DNA of 64,000 nt from Pseudobacter sp. (GTDB lineage: Bacteria > Bacteroidota > Bacteroidia > Chitinophagales > Chitinophagaceae): assembly GCA_017849455.1 (NCBI GenBank), contig JAFIGX010000004.1, positions 62,001-126,000 of the forward strand, written 5' to 3'. Within the stretch, counting starts at the first letter, position 1. Every line of letters starts with the position of its first letter. This document shows positions 53,588-61,740 of this stretch, piece by piece. The notes beneath the pieces were generated by a model. The model did no database searches. It saw nothing but the letters and a program-made list of their open reading frames with translations, and had not been told where the DNA came from. The position numbers were made by a program, and so were the translations under genes.

Positions 53588-54514
53588 ATGAAAATCTGCC
53601 TTTTTCTGACTGGTATTCTTATGCCCATACTAATCTATTCCCAACAAAGAACAGACACCATGAGGAACTCCAGGCTGGCCACTACCTCCCCTTTGTCTGG
53701 CGGCATCACAATAAGCAATTCTATCACACCTATCAATACGGGAGGCCATACTATATTTATGCAGCAACCAGTTGTGGATTTTGGAATACCTCTTTATAAA
53801 CAAACGGTCACAAGGCATCCCATCTTTATCCGGTCTGGGGCAAGACTTCAGGGTATTTGGCTTAGCAATGAAAAGCAATTACAGGCTTCCAGGTTCCAAA
53901 TGATCACTATTCCATTTCTCCTGAATTATTCAATATCCCGCCGTACAAGCGTTGCGCTGGTTGCAACCGCTTCTGTCGGCTCTGATTTAAAATCCAGCGT
54001 TGAAGGAAAGGATATCCTTTATTCTGTTGGGGCCCGGGTGGGATTTCAACCCAGTAGAAAGCTCAGGTATGGAGTAACCCTTACTTATGTTAACAACTAT
54101 TCAGGGAACTATCTGCTACCCTTACCTGATATTGATTGGACTATCAATAACAGGTGGAACCTGAGCGCCATCCTGCCAGCGAGGGCTTCCTTACGCTATA
54201 AACTTACAGATAACCAGCAACTAGGCATCACCGCAAGCATTGGCGGAAGCATGTACCGATACAATAAAAACGATAGTGCACAATACATACACTTGCGACA
54301 GAACAGCGGTGGCGTCATTTATGATCTCAAACTTGGGCAAAGATGGAAATTTACAACAATCGCCGGCTACACATTTATGCAAAAACTTGAAGTTTTCAAC
54401 CTGGATCAAAAAATCTCTTTCAATAAATTCAAAGAACTGAATAGCAGGAAACCAATTTTGTCATACCAGCAAAACTCTTTCATGCTGCAAGCCGGAATCA
54501 GTTTCCAATTTTAA
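53588..54514 (+). CDS. DUF6268-like outer-membrane beta-barrel protein
   Basis: 308 residues with a signal peptide (MKICLFLTGILMPILIYSQQ). The rest alternates polar and hydrophobic residues as in an outer-membrane barrel, with strands such as FQMITIPFLLNYSISRRTSV, YGVTLTYVNNYSGNYLLPL, LRYKLTDNQQLGITASIGGS and the final FMLQAGISFQF ending in Phe. The pattern fits the DUF6268 group of Bacteroidota. The function is unknown. It follows the MarR regulator on the same strand and may be controlled by it. Confidence 0.75.
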   Translation: MKICLFLTGILMPILIYSQQRTDTMRNSRLATTSPLSGGITISNSITPINTGGHTIFMQQPVVDFGIPLYKQTVTRHPIFIRSGARLQGIWLSNEKQLQASRFQMITIPFLLNYSISRRTSVALVATASVGSDLKSSVEGKDILYSVGARVGFQPSRKLRYGVTLTYVNNYSGNYLLPLPDIDWTINNRWNLSAILPARASLRYKLTDNQQLGITASIGGSMYRYNKNDSAQYIHLRQNSGGVIYDLKLGQRWKFTTIAGYTFMQKLEVFNLDQKISFNKFKELNSRKPILSYQQNSFMLQAGISFQF

Positions 54515-54564
54515 AGCATATAAAATCATTCCTCGTTCGTGAAACAGATGGTCTCTGTAGCTGC

Positions 54565-55335
54565 CTATAGGATGCTTTGAATGAATTGTACCGATACATC
54601 AAGCGTCGAACCTGGTGCTTCCTTGTGGGGAGTATGACCGACACTGGGAATTATATATTTTTCGCTCTTGCCACTAACCTGTGTGATTGTTCTATCTACC
54701 TGAGCCAATGTACCAAATTCGTCTGCCTCTCCCTGGATAAACAGTAATGGACAGTGAATGCCAGATAGAAAATGCCCGATATTCCAATCCCTGTATTCAT
54801 CCCGCGTCCATGTTAGTGTCCAGGCTTTGAAAAGTGTCTCCACTTTGTTACCATGGTATTTTTTCAGGCGTTCCTGCAAATTGGTAGTATTGTAGGCTTC
54901 AATGGCATCTTTAATCCCTTTGATGGTGACATCCTCCACGAAAATATGAGCTGCCTCGCAGATGACTGCTTTTATCCTATGAGGATATTTACTTGCTGCA
55001 ATCAGCGCAATAGAGCCGCCATCACTGTGTCCGAATAATATTGCGTCATTTATTGCAAGGGCAGCAAGCAGATCACTCAATGTATCCGCTTCCAGTTCCA
55101 GGTAATTCAATGGTCTATTGAAGGAGGGCATAGGGTCTGATTGTCCGTAGCCCAAACGATCGTATACCATTACATTGCAGCCGGTGGCTGCGGATAATTT
55201 CTTTGGGAAATCCCGCCAGAGTTGAACAGATCCCAGGGAGTCGTGTAAGAATACAATGGTTGGACGGCTTCCGTGATCTTTCTGCATTTCTACATGAAGG
55301 CTATTTCCGTTTATCGTGATTTTTTCGTGTTTCAT
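54565..55335 (-). CDS. Alpha/beta hydrolase
   Basis: 256 residues of the alpha/beta-hydrolase fold. Visible: the oxyanion loop HDSLGSVQLWRDFP near residue 30, VMVYDRLGYGQSDP near 54, the nucleophile elbow GHSDGG near 98 (Ser), an acidic residue in LLFIQGEADEFG near 200 and the His in PSVGHTPHKEA near 232. It hydrolyses an ester or similar bond; the substrate is unknown. Its start overlaps the stop of the EamA gene by 4 bp, so both are coupled. Confidence 0.92.
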   Translation of the reverse strand: MKHEKITINGNSLHVEMQKDHGSRPTIVFLHDSLGSVQLWRDFPKKLSAATGCNVMVYDRLGYGQSDPMPSFNRPLNYLELEADTLSDLLAALAINDAILFGHSDGGSIALIAASKYPHRIKAVICEAAHIFVEDVTIKGIKDAIEAYNTTNLQERLKKYHGNKVETLFKAWTLTWTRDEYRDWNIGHFLSGIHCPLLFIQGEADEFGTLAQVDRTITQVSGKSEKYIIPSVGHTPHKEAPGSTLDVSVQFIQSIL

Positions 55336-56252
55336 TCTATTGCAGGTATGGGGTCTATAACCATTCTTTTTAATTGTTTTTCTTTTCTTGCTTTCACTAT
55401 ATTAAGCCAAACAATGGCCCCAAGCATTATGACCACACCAATTATTTGCATGAATAAAACATCTTCACCCAAAATAATGTGAGCGCAGAACAAAGCCGCA
55501 GGCAGTTCGAGCGTAAGCAATATGGAACTTAAACTGGCCCCAATCTTAGGCATTCCCGCAGTAAAGCAAACAGGAGGAATTACCGTTCCAAAAAGAGCCA
55601 GAAAACCACCCCACTGCAACAGGCCCATATCGAGATGTGTACTTTCAGTAATTGAATGTAGGTTGATCAGGAGTATCATCATTGCGGAACCGCTTGTCAT
55701 TAATGCACTCTTTTGAAACATGGGAGCATCCTTGCCCAGTTTGCTGGTGAATATAACATATAACGTATAAACGAATGCCGAGGTTAATCCCAACGAGATG
55801 CCTATAAGTGAAAAATTAAGTTCTACAGTATTCAAAAGATTTCCAGCCAGCACAGTTCCCCCAATAATGAATACAGTTGCCAATAGTTCTACAGGTGAAG
55901 GTTTCTTTTTAAAGAATATCCATTCTGCAAGGATGCTCATCCAGGTTACCTGCATTAGCAGTACAATAGCCAGGGAAGCAGGAATGAATTCGACTGAAAG
56001 ATAGTACGTATACGCAGAAACACCCATGGAAGTACCTGCAAGAAACAGCTTCCAGCCGCCGGCGGGTTTTGATGCTGCTTTTCCAATGTTCCTGAAAAAT
56101 GCGAAGCACCACAAGATCAGGGCCCCAATGAAGGCCTGGGCAAGGGTAATTTCGCCGGCATTGTATCCCTGACCATAAGCCATCTTGGCGAATGAAGATA
56201 ACATGCCATAACTTAAAGCTCCCAGTGATACGATGATAATAGATCTCGTCAT
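55332..56252 (-). CDS. EamA-family (DMT) transporter
   Basis: 306 residues from the ATG at 56252 (frame open to 56312), with ten hydrophobic helices forming two EamA repeats (SIIIVSLGALSYGMLSSFAK at the start, GISLGLTSAFVYTLYVIF in the middle, GASLSSILLTLELPAALFCA near 255). Members export amino acids or metabolites, or take up small solutes. The divergent Lrp/AsnC regulator 175 bp away suggests an amino acid or derivative as substrate. Cotranscribed with the hydrolase downstream. Confidence 0.92.
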   Translation of the reverse strand: MTRSIIIVSLGALSYGMLSSFAKMAYGQGYNAGEITLAQAFIGALILWCFAFFRNIGKAASKPAGGWKLFLAGTSMGVSAYTYYLSVEFIPASLAIVLLMQVTWMSILAEWIFFKKKPSPVELLATVFIIGGTVLAGNLLNTVELNFSLIGISLGLTSAFVYTLYVIFTSKLGKDAPMFQKSALMTSGSAMMILLINLHSITESTHLDMGLLQWGGFLALFGTVIPPVCFTAGMPKIGASLSSILLTLELPAALFCAHIILGEDVLFMQIIGVVIMLGAIVWLNIVKARKEKQLKRMVIDPIPAIE

Positions 56253-56427
56253 AAAAAGTACAGTTATTCGATCCAGAAAAAATCCTGTCAAATTTATATA
56301 AGAGTGAACCATATATAGTATTTATTAAAAAATCAGGATCAAGTCCTATATAATAAATCTATTTCCGGTTTTATTCCATAATTATCTCCCATTTCCATAA
56401 CTTGCCTGGAAATAGTCCAATCAGAAA

Positions 56428-56889
56428 ATGGAAGCATTAAGCAAACTGGAAATCGAATTATTGAGAATACTCCAAAAGAATTCCCGGTTCGACATAAACC
56501 AGCTTACCAAAAAGTTGAATATGTCCCGTTCAGCCGTTTATGATAGAATTAAGAAACTTGAAAATGAAGGGTACATAAAGAACTATGTAGCGTTGATTGA
56601 TCCAAAGAAGGTAGGACTGAATTTTACAGTGATCGTAAATGTGTCGCTGAACAGTCAACAGATAGGGGTTGTAGAGGCATTCTCAAAACAAGTGGCCGCA
56701 TTGGATGAAGTAATAGAAGGCTATGTTACGGGGGGCATATTCGACTATGTGCTAAAAGTAGTGGTAAAAGATCCGGATGCGTTCAATGATTTTATAGCGA
56801 AAAAACTGTCAATAATACCCAATATCAGCAAAATACAAAGCTCCTTTGTAATGCATTACATCAAGCAATCAACCATCTTACCATTCTGA
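56428..56889 (+). CDS. Lrp/AsnC-family transcriptional regulator
   Basis: 153 residues. HTH region: LEIELLRILQKNSRFDINQL and KLNMSRSAVYDRIKKLENEG in the first 50 residues, then the AsnC/Lrp ligand domain (VGLNFTVIVNVSLNSQQIGV, EVIEGYVTGGIFDYVLKVVV). Such proteins respond to amino acids. It is divergent from the EamA transporter and hydrolase genes, which it likely regulates. The shared intergenic space is AT-rich; the binding site is not obvious. Confidence 0.94.
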   Translation: MEALSKLEIELLRILQKNSRFDINQLTKKLNMSRSAVYDRIKKLENEGYIKNYVALIDPKKVGLNFTVIVNVSLNSQQIGVVEAFSKQVAALDEVIEGYVTGGIFDYVLKVVVKDPDAFNDFIAKKLSIIPNISKIQSSFVMHYIKQSTILPF

Positions 56890-57023
56890 ATTTGTTCCTG
56901 ATGATTGCAAAGAAGAGACCGATTGTAAATATTATTGTGAGGTACAAATGAAAGGGCCATTAACTCAGGTAATAAACGAAATTATATCACGCGGCTTATC
57001 ACCATTGAATATAGCCTGCTAAT

Positions 57024-57159
57024 AAGCGAAGTTTATTTTGTTTTTACTACCTTATTTACTGACTTTCATTATAAGATGCGCAAAAACGAAGTTTACTTTG
57101 CTTTTTGTTGTTGGTACGTTTTTTTTGATCTAATTTGCGCTTAAAAGCGAAGTATAATG
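57024..57159. promoter_or_regulatory. Three repeats and a promoter upstream of hipB
   Basis: AAGCGAAGTTTATTTTG (57024-57040), AAACGAAGTTTACTTTG (57084-57100, exactly 60 bp on) and AAGCGAAGTATAATG (57145-57159, 61 bp on) share the core A-CGAAGT-TA. TTG at 57108-57110 and TAATTTGC at 57131-57138 (20-base spacing) are a plausible promoter, placing the third repeat over the transcription start and the hipB ATG. They look like HipB operators. The rest of the gap from 56890 to 57023 shows nothing specific. Confidence 0.65.
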
Positions 57160-57387
57160 CACAATATAAGGACAGAGTTAGGTGATACGATACGGCAAAG
57201 GCGAGAACTATTGGGTTTGTTGCAGCCAAAACTGGCTGCACTTTCCGGTATCAGCACACGCACTATCCAGCTTGTTGAACAGGGAAAAGCCAATCCTTCA
57301 TTGGATACATTAATCAAGCTCGCCCAGCCGCTCGGACTACGACTGAAACTGGAGCTCAGGGAACCATCAAAAAGCAATGATGTATGA
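57157..57387 (+). CDS. hipB: HipB-like antitoxin/repressor
   Basis: 76 residues with a Cro/CI-type helix-turn-helix: IRQRRELLGLLQPKLAALSG, ISTRTIQLVEQGKANPSLDT, then LIKLAQPLGLRLKLELREPS. This matches HipB antitoxins, which bind DNA as dimers and contact the kinase. It is the first gene of a three-gene module, overlapping the next start by 4 bp (ATGA). It most likely binds the repeats just upstream and represses the module. Confidence 0.9.
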   Translation: MHNIRTELGDTIRQRRELLGLLQPKLAALSGISTRTIQLVEQGKANPSLDTLIKLAQPLGLRLKLELREPSKSNDV

Positions 57388-57719
57388 GAGTAGCACAAGT
57401 GCTATATAATGGCCGGCTGGCTGGCGTCCTGTCAAAATCGGAAGGAAGCTATCGCTTCGTTTACGACAAGAACTACCTGTCTGTATCCGGAAGCCGGCCG
57501 ATCAGCCTCACATTGCCCCTGCAAGACGCACCCTATCAGAGTAATGTGCTGTTTCCAGTCTTTGTTAATATGCTGAGTGAGGGCGACAACAAAGCTATGC
57601 AAAGCAGGCTGTTGAAAATTGATGAAAAGGATTATTTCGGTTTATTACTCGCGACAGCCGGAAATGACAATATTGGACCGCTGACCATAAAAGAAATCAA
57701 TGAGCCTACCGGAAATTAA
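57384..57719 (+). CDS. hipS: HipS-like protein (HipA N-subdomain 1)
   Basis: 111 residues corresponding only to the N-terminal subdomain of HipA: VAQVLYNGRLAGVLSKSEGS, YRFVYDKNYLSVSGSRPISL, LPLQDAPYQSNVLFPVFVNM and the ending LLLATAGNDNIGPLTIKEIN. In tripartite HipBST systems this piece is a separate antitoxin (HipS) that blocks the kinase. Its overlaps (4 bp with hipB, 20 bp with hipT) imply coupled translation. The split is at the same place as in described HipBST modules, so it is not an accidental break. Confidence 0.85.
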   Translation: MRVAQVLYNGRLAGVLSKSEGSYRFVYDKNYLSVSGSRPISLTLPLQDAPYQSNVLFPVFVNMLSEGDNKAMQSRLLKIDEKDYFGLLLATAGNDNIGPLTIKEINEPTGN

Positions 57720-58722
57720 ATATTGCCCTTCTACCTTACAGCCCGGCTTTACCACCTACAGCCCAGCCGCGCAGCAGGCCCTGTTTGGTAGTCGCTCCAA
57801 AAAAGTATCGCAAATACTTTCGTTCGGTCCACCAGGTAAAAACAGCGAACTGACCCGCGAATACAATGAAAAACGAAAACGGATCAGTATTAGCGGCGTG
57901 CAGGAAAAATACAGTTTGCGGCTTGAGAAAAACAACCTGTTGCTGACTGATACTGGAGGAACACATATATTAAAGCCGATACCTGCGGAAAGACTGGATC
58001 GGGTAACCGATTTGCCGGCCAATGAGCATGTGAGTATGCAAATCGCCCGTCAGGTGTTCGGCATTAAAACGGCTGCTTGTGGTATGATCTTTTTCGACGA
58101 TGAGTCTCCCGCCTATATTACCCGACGCTTCGATTACAAGCCAGATGGGTCTGGTAAATATCAGGTGGAAGATTTTGCCTCCCTGCTTGCAAAGACACCT
58201 GAGAAAGAGGGTGATGATTTTAAATACAATGCCTCCTATCTGGATATTACAAAACAGATCCAGCGACACGTTGCGGCGTCTCCGGTTGTGTTGTTGGATT
58301 TTTTCCGCCTGCTGGTCTTTAATTACCTTATCGCAAATGGAGACGCCCACCTGAAAAATTTTTCACTGATGGAAACGGAGCAAGGGGATTACGTCCTTTC
58401 GCCGGCTTACGATCTTTTATGCACAGCACTGCATATTGACGATAACCGGTTGGCCCTGCACGATGGACTATACCAAGGCGATTATAATGAAAAGACTTCT
58501 TTGAATTTCGGAACGTATACCCGTGCTTCTTTCATAGTCTTTGCAGAAATGGCTGGCATCAATCCCGGCTTGGCTGGTAATGTTGTAGATGAACTCATGC
58601 AGGGGACATACAAGGCTATGGAACTAATAGAGCGTAGTTTTTTAAGTGGTGAGGCAAAGAAAAGGTATATCGATATTTTGGGAGATAGACATAGGAGTAT
58701 GGGCTCATGTAAGTCGAATTGA
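57700..58722 (+). CDS. hipT: HipT-like serine/threonine kinase toxin
   Basis: 340 residues carrying the HipA kinase core without the N-terminal subdomain. The glycine-rich loop reads RKRISISGVQEK with Ser63-Ile-Ser65, the SIS form in which both serines can be autophosphorylated in HipT. Other landmarks are HILKP near residue 91, LIANGDAHLKNFSLM (catalytic Asp, His, Asn) near 215, and SPAYDLLCT near 232 (metal Asp). By family it should phosphorylate an aminoacyl-tRNA synthetase and stop growth; the E. coli HipT target is TrpS. It overlaps hipS by 20 bp and ends shortly before tRNA-Cys. Confidence 0.9.
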   Translation: MSLPEIKYCPSTLQPGFTTYSPAAQQALFGSRSKKVSQILSFGPPGKNSELTREYNEKRKRISISGVQEKYSLRLEKNNLLLTDTGGTHILKPIPAERLDRVTDLPANEHVSMQIARQVFGIKTAACGMIFFDDESPAYITRRFDYKPDGSGKYQVEDFASLLAKTPEKEGDDFKYNASYLDITKQIQRHVAASPVVLLDFFRLLVFNYLIANGDAHLKNFSLMETEQGDYVLSPAYDLLCTALHIDDNRLALHDGLYQGDYNEKTSLNFGTYTRASFIVFAEMAGINPGLAGNVVDELMQGTYKAMELIERSFLSGEAKKRYIDILGDRHRSMGSCKSN

Positions 58723-58796
58723 GTAGTAAGCGATCAAAGTCGATCATTATTATAAAATTCTGAAGATAAGAACCATCCTGTAAGATCTGGTAAAAT

Positions 58797-58823
58797 TAAA
58801 AAAGGATCGCAATCACGCGATCC
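58797..58823 (-). terminator. Terminator of tRNA-Cys
   Basis: On the minus strand GGATCGC, a 6-base loop, GCGATCC and a run of T, starting 9 bases after the tRNA. Confidence 0.85.
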
Positions 58824-58832
58824 TTCCATCAG

Positions 58833-58903
58833 AGGTTCCGAGCAGATTCGAACTGCTGTAAAAGGTTTTGCAGACCTCTGCCTAGCCACTCGGCCACGGA
58901 ACC
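58833..58903 (-). tRNA. tRNA-Cys (anticodon GCA)
   Basis: 71 bases on the minus strand: acceptor GGTTCCG pairs with CGGAACC, discriminator T as expected for Cys, anticodon stem AGGTC/pair with loop CTGCAAA giving GCA, T arm AGCAG/CTGCT. CCA is not encoded. Divergent from the phosphorylase gene. Confidence 0.93.
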
Positions 58904-58926
58904 AGTTAAGGTGTGCAAAAGTAGGA

Positions 58927-58950
58927 TATTTGTCGGATATTTGACAAATA
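58927..58950. promoter_or_regulatory. Inverted repeat before the nucleoside phosphorylase gene
   Basis: TATTTGTC (58927-58934) and GACAAATA (58943-58950) are perfect reverse complements separated by 8 bases, ending 16 bp before the ATG. It may be a regulator site or part of the promoter. Confidence 0.45.
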
Positions 58951-58966
58951 CCAAGCATACATTTTT

Positions 58967-59842
58967 ATGGCGCAAATCCAGGAATCAGAGCTGATAATCA
59001 ATAACCGGGGAGCGATCTACCATCTGGACGCAAGGCCCGAAGAGATCGCCAACACCATTATCACCGTTGGTGACCCCGACCGCGTAGAGAAGATCAGCAG
59101 GCATTTCGATAAGAAAGAGTTCGAATGCCGGCATCGTGAATTCGTGACCCATACCGGCTATATCGGCAATAAACGCCTGTCGGTGGTCTCGACAGGCATC
59201 GGCCCCGATAATATCGATATCGTACTGAATGAGCTGGATGCCCTGGTGAATATCGATTTTACCACACGCACCATCAAACCCAAACATACGGCACTCGATA
59301 TTATCCGCGTAGGCACCAGTGGCTCCCTGCAGGCAGAGATCCCGGTAGACAGTTGGGTGGCATCCACCCACGGACTGGGCATCGATAACCTGCTTAATTT
59401 TTACAGGCATGAAGAAAATGAGGAAGAGAAGCAACTCCTGCAGTCGTTCATCACCCAAACACAGCTCGGCAGCCGCATCTCACAGCCCTATATCAGTTCC
59501 TGCAGTGCATCATTGATGAAACATTTCGTGAACGATTTTCACCATGGCGTCACCGTTACCTGCCCCGGTTTCTACGGACCGCAGGGCCGGGTACTGCGAC
59601 TGGGCCTCAGCCATCCCGAGCTCATCGACAGGCTCACACAATTCGGGTTCGGACAGCACCGCATCACGAATTTTGAAATGGAAACGGCCGGGATCTATGG
59701 ACTGGGTAAGATGCTGGGACACCATTGTCTGTCGCTCAGCGCTATCGTGGCCAACCGCGTCACCAAACAATTTTCAAAAGACGGCAACAAAGCCGTCGAA
59801 GGCTTGATCAATAAAACATTGAACACTCTTCAGGCGTTATAA
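58967..59842 (+). CDS. Nucleoside phosphorylase (uridine phosphorylase-like)
   Basis: 291 residues of the nucleoside phosphorylase PNP/UDP family. It splits a nucleoside with phosphate to give base and ribose-1-phosphate. Motifs: the phosphate loop ITVGDPDRVEKIS near residue 33, SVVSTGIGPDNIDIVLNELD near 74, IRVGTSGSLQAEIPV near 113, and the ribose-binding NFEMETAGIYGLGKM near 236. The overall layout looks closer to uridine phosphorylases than to purine ones, but substrate is not settled. dapF follows 7 bp downstream and may be cotranscribed. Confidence 0.9.
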   Translation: MAQIQESELIINNRGAIYHLDARPEEIANTIITVGDPDRVEKISRHFDKKEFECRHREFVTHTGYIGNKRLSVVSTGIGPDNIDIVLNELDALVNIDFTTRTIKPKHTALDIIRVGTSGSLQAEIPVDSWVASTHGLGIDNLLNFYRHEENEEEKQLLQSFITQTQLGSRISQPYISSCSASLMKHFVNDFHHGVTVTCPGFYGPQGRVLRLGLSHPELIDRLTQFGFGQHRITNFEMETAGIYGLGKMLGHHCLSLSAIVANRVTKQFSKDGNKAVEGLINKTLNTLQAL

Positions 59843-59849
59843 TATTATT

Positions 59850-60638
59850 ATGGAACTACATTTTTTCAAGTACCAGGGAACAGGAAATGATTTTGTGATC
59901 CTTGACAACCGGCAGGAACAGTACAATGACCTCGAGATAGAACAGATCAGGTTCCTATGCGATCGCCGCTTCGGCATCGGGGCCGACGGGCTGATGCTCC
60001 TCAATCACAAACCTGGCTACGATTTCGAAATGAAATATTATAATGCCGACGGGCGTGAAAGCACCATGTGCGGCAATGGTGGCCGCTGCCTGGTGAAGTT
60101 CGCCCGGCACCTGGGTATCCAGCGTCCCCTCTACCGGTTCATAGCGGCCGATGGTGAACATGAGGCCGAGATCGATGACGATGGCATCGTAAGCCTCAGG
60201 ATGAAGAATGTAAACGACATCAAAGAATATCACGGCGATTTTATCCTCGATACAGGCTCTCCCCATTATGTGAAACTGGTAAAAGACCTGCCCCGCCTCG
60301 ACGTTTTCAAAAAAGGATACGATATCCGCAACAGTCCCCAATTCGCCAAAGAAGGGATCAATGTGAATTTCGTGGAACAGAAAAAAGAAGATGAGATCGC
60401 GGTGCGGACCTTCGAACGGGGAGTGGAAGATGAGACCTTTTCCTGCGGTACCGGCGTTACCGCCGCAGCCCTGGTCTGCTATCATAATGAACGCGGCTTC
60501 AATGACGTGACCGTCCATACCAAAGGCGGCCGGCTGACTGTAGAATTCGACCGCATCGACGACGATACTTTCGAGAATGTCTGGCTCTGCGGCCCGGCGG
60601 AGAAAGTGTTCGAGGGGAAGATGGTGCTGGAAAGTTAG
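59850..60638 (+). CDS. dapF: Diaminopimelate epimerase
   Basis: 262 residues. It interconverts LL- and meso-diaminopimelate for lysine and peptidoglycan synthesis. Both catalytic cysteines are visible, in STMCGNGGRCLVKFAR near residue 73 and in ETFSCGTGVTAAAL near 202, with FFKYQGTGNDFVILDNRQEQ at the start. Length is normal. It lies 7 bp after the nucleoside phosphorylase gene, and a palindromic repeat covers its stop codon and downstream region. Confidence 0.97.
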   Translation: MELHFFKYQGTGNDFVILDNRQEQYNDLEIEQIRFLCDRRFGIGADGLMLLNHKPGYDFEMKYYNADGRESTMCGNGGRCLVKFARHLGIQRPLYRFIAADGEHEAEIDDDGIVSLRMKNVNDIKEYHGDFILDTGSPHYVKLVKDLPRLDVFKKGYDIRNSPQFAKEGINVNFVEQKKEDEIAVRTFERGVEDETFSCGTGVTAAALVCYHNERGFNDVTVHTKGGRLTVEFDRIDDDTFENVWLCGPAEKVFEGKMVLES

Positions 60639-60740
60639 CAGCGGGCAGTTTTTAGTTGGCAGTTGGGTATCAGCTTGTGTTTATGGCTGTTTACCCACCT
60701 CCGAGACCCGGACTGCAAACTGCCAATTGCCACCTGCTAA
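60634..60740. repeat. TTGGCA-type inverted repeat after dapF
   Basis: Left arm 60634-60665 (GTTAGCAGCGGGCAGTTTTT and onwards) and right arm 60712-60740 (ACTGCAAACTGCCAATTGCC and onwards) are imperfect reverse complements with about 46 bases between. The left arm includes the dapF stop codon. It is the most diverged copy of the family. Confidence 0.7.
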
Positions 60741-60755
60741 CCCTAAAATAAAGCT

Positions 60756-60785
60756 TTGGTATGTAACTCCCGGCTCCTACCTTTG
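60756..60785 (+). promoter_or_regulatory. Consensus promoter of corA
   Basis: TTTGG with TTG at 60756-60758, 19 bases, then TACCTTTG at 60778-60785, an exact -7 consensus. The corA ATG follows 8 bases later, so the leader is almost absent. Confidence 0.75.
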
Positions 60786-60793
60786 CGCCGCCA

Positions 60794-61732
60794 ATGATAC
60801 AATATTTCAAAAATATCAATCATCAGACGGTCGCGGTGGATCAGCCAGACAATGGCGCCTGGGTCAATGTATTGCCGCCCCTGAAACAGGAAGAGTTCTC
60901 CGAGCTGTCGGAAGGGCTGGATATTCCCCTCGATTTCCTGACCGATTCACTTGATATTGATGAAAGGACCCGTTTTGAAGAAGCCGATAACGTGAAGCTG
61001 ATCGTGATCAAAACGCCCACCGAAAACAATTCCTTCAACGATAGCGACGCCTTTTATATTACCATCCCGATCTGTATCATCCTCACCCATAACCAGATCG
61101 TGACCGTGAACTCGTTCGAGAATGGCGCCATCAAGAAATTCCTGCATACTTTCCAGAACCGTCATCCCGATAACAGGAAGATGATGGCATTGAAGATCTT
61201 CGAAAAGATCATTCAAACCTATATGGAATGCCTGAAGGAGATCAACCAGCGGCGCAATGTCCTCGAACAGAAATTGTATGCTGCCAACAGGAATGAAGAA
61301 CTGCTTCAACTGATGCGCATCCAGAAGAGCCTCGTGTATTTCGTGACAGCCCTCCGCTCCAATGAAATGCTGCTGATGAAACTGGAGCGCACCAATTTCC
61401 TCGGACTGAATGAAGATGAAAGGGAATTCCTGAACGACCTGATCGTGGACAATTCACAGGCCCTTGAAATGGCGAATATCTATACCAACATCCTCAGCAG
61501 TACCCTCGACGCCTTCGCCAGCATTATCGCCAATAACCAGAACCAGGTGTTGAAGAGACTGGCCGTGATCACGATCGTTTTGACCCTGCCGGTGCTCGTT
61601 TCGAGCATCTATGGTATGAATGTACCGATCCCTTATGCCAGCTCACCATACGCATTTTATATCCCGGTGTTCTTATCACTGGTGATCTCCCTGGTGATCG
61701 GCTGGTTCTTCTTAAAGAAAAAGATATTTTAA
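60794..61732 (+). CDS. corA: CorA-family magnesium/cobalt transporter
   Basis: 312 residues. A cytoplasmic N-terminal domain is followed by two C-terminal membrane helices; the first ends with the hallmark GMN in SIYGMNVPI near residue 280, and the second lies at FYIPVFLSLVISLVIGWFFL with a basic tail. It forms a pentameric channel for Mg2+ (Co2+, Ni2+) in the inner membrane. It starts right after a consensus promoter and is followed 8 bp later by the NUDIX gene. Confidence 0.95.
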   Translation: MIQYFKNINHQTVAVDQPDNGAWVNVLPPLKQEEFSELSEGLDIPLDFLTDSLDIDERTRFEEADNVKLIVIKTPTENNSFNDSDAFYITIPICIILTHNQIVTVNSFENGAIKKFLHTFQNRHPDNRKMMALKIFEKIIQTYMECLKEINQRRNVLEQKLYAANRNEELLQLMRIQKSLVYFVTALRSNEMLLMKLERTNFLGLNEDEREFLNDLIVDNSQALEMANIYTNILSSTLDAFASIIANNQNQVLKRLAVITIVLTLPVLVSSIYGMNVPIPYASSPYAFYIPVFLSLVISLVIGWFFLKKKIF

Positions 61733-61740
61733 TTCGGGCT

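Noticed and set aside
59955..60518. Long open frame antisense to dapF
   Set aside because: It lies wholly opposite a well-supported gene, has no recognisable domain and follows from codon bias on the coding strand. Similar frames opposite rocD, the hybrid kinase and the GNAT gene were dropped for the same reason.
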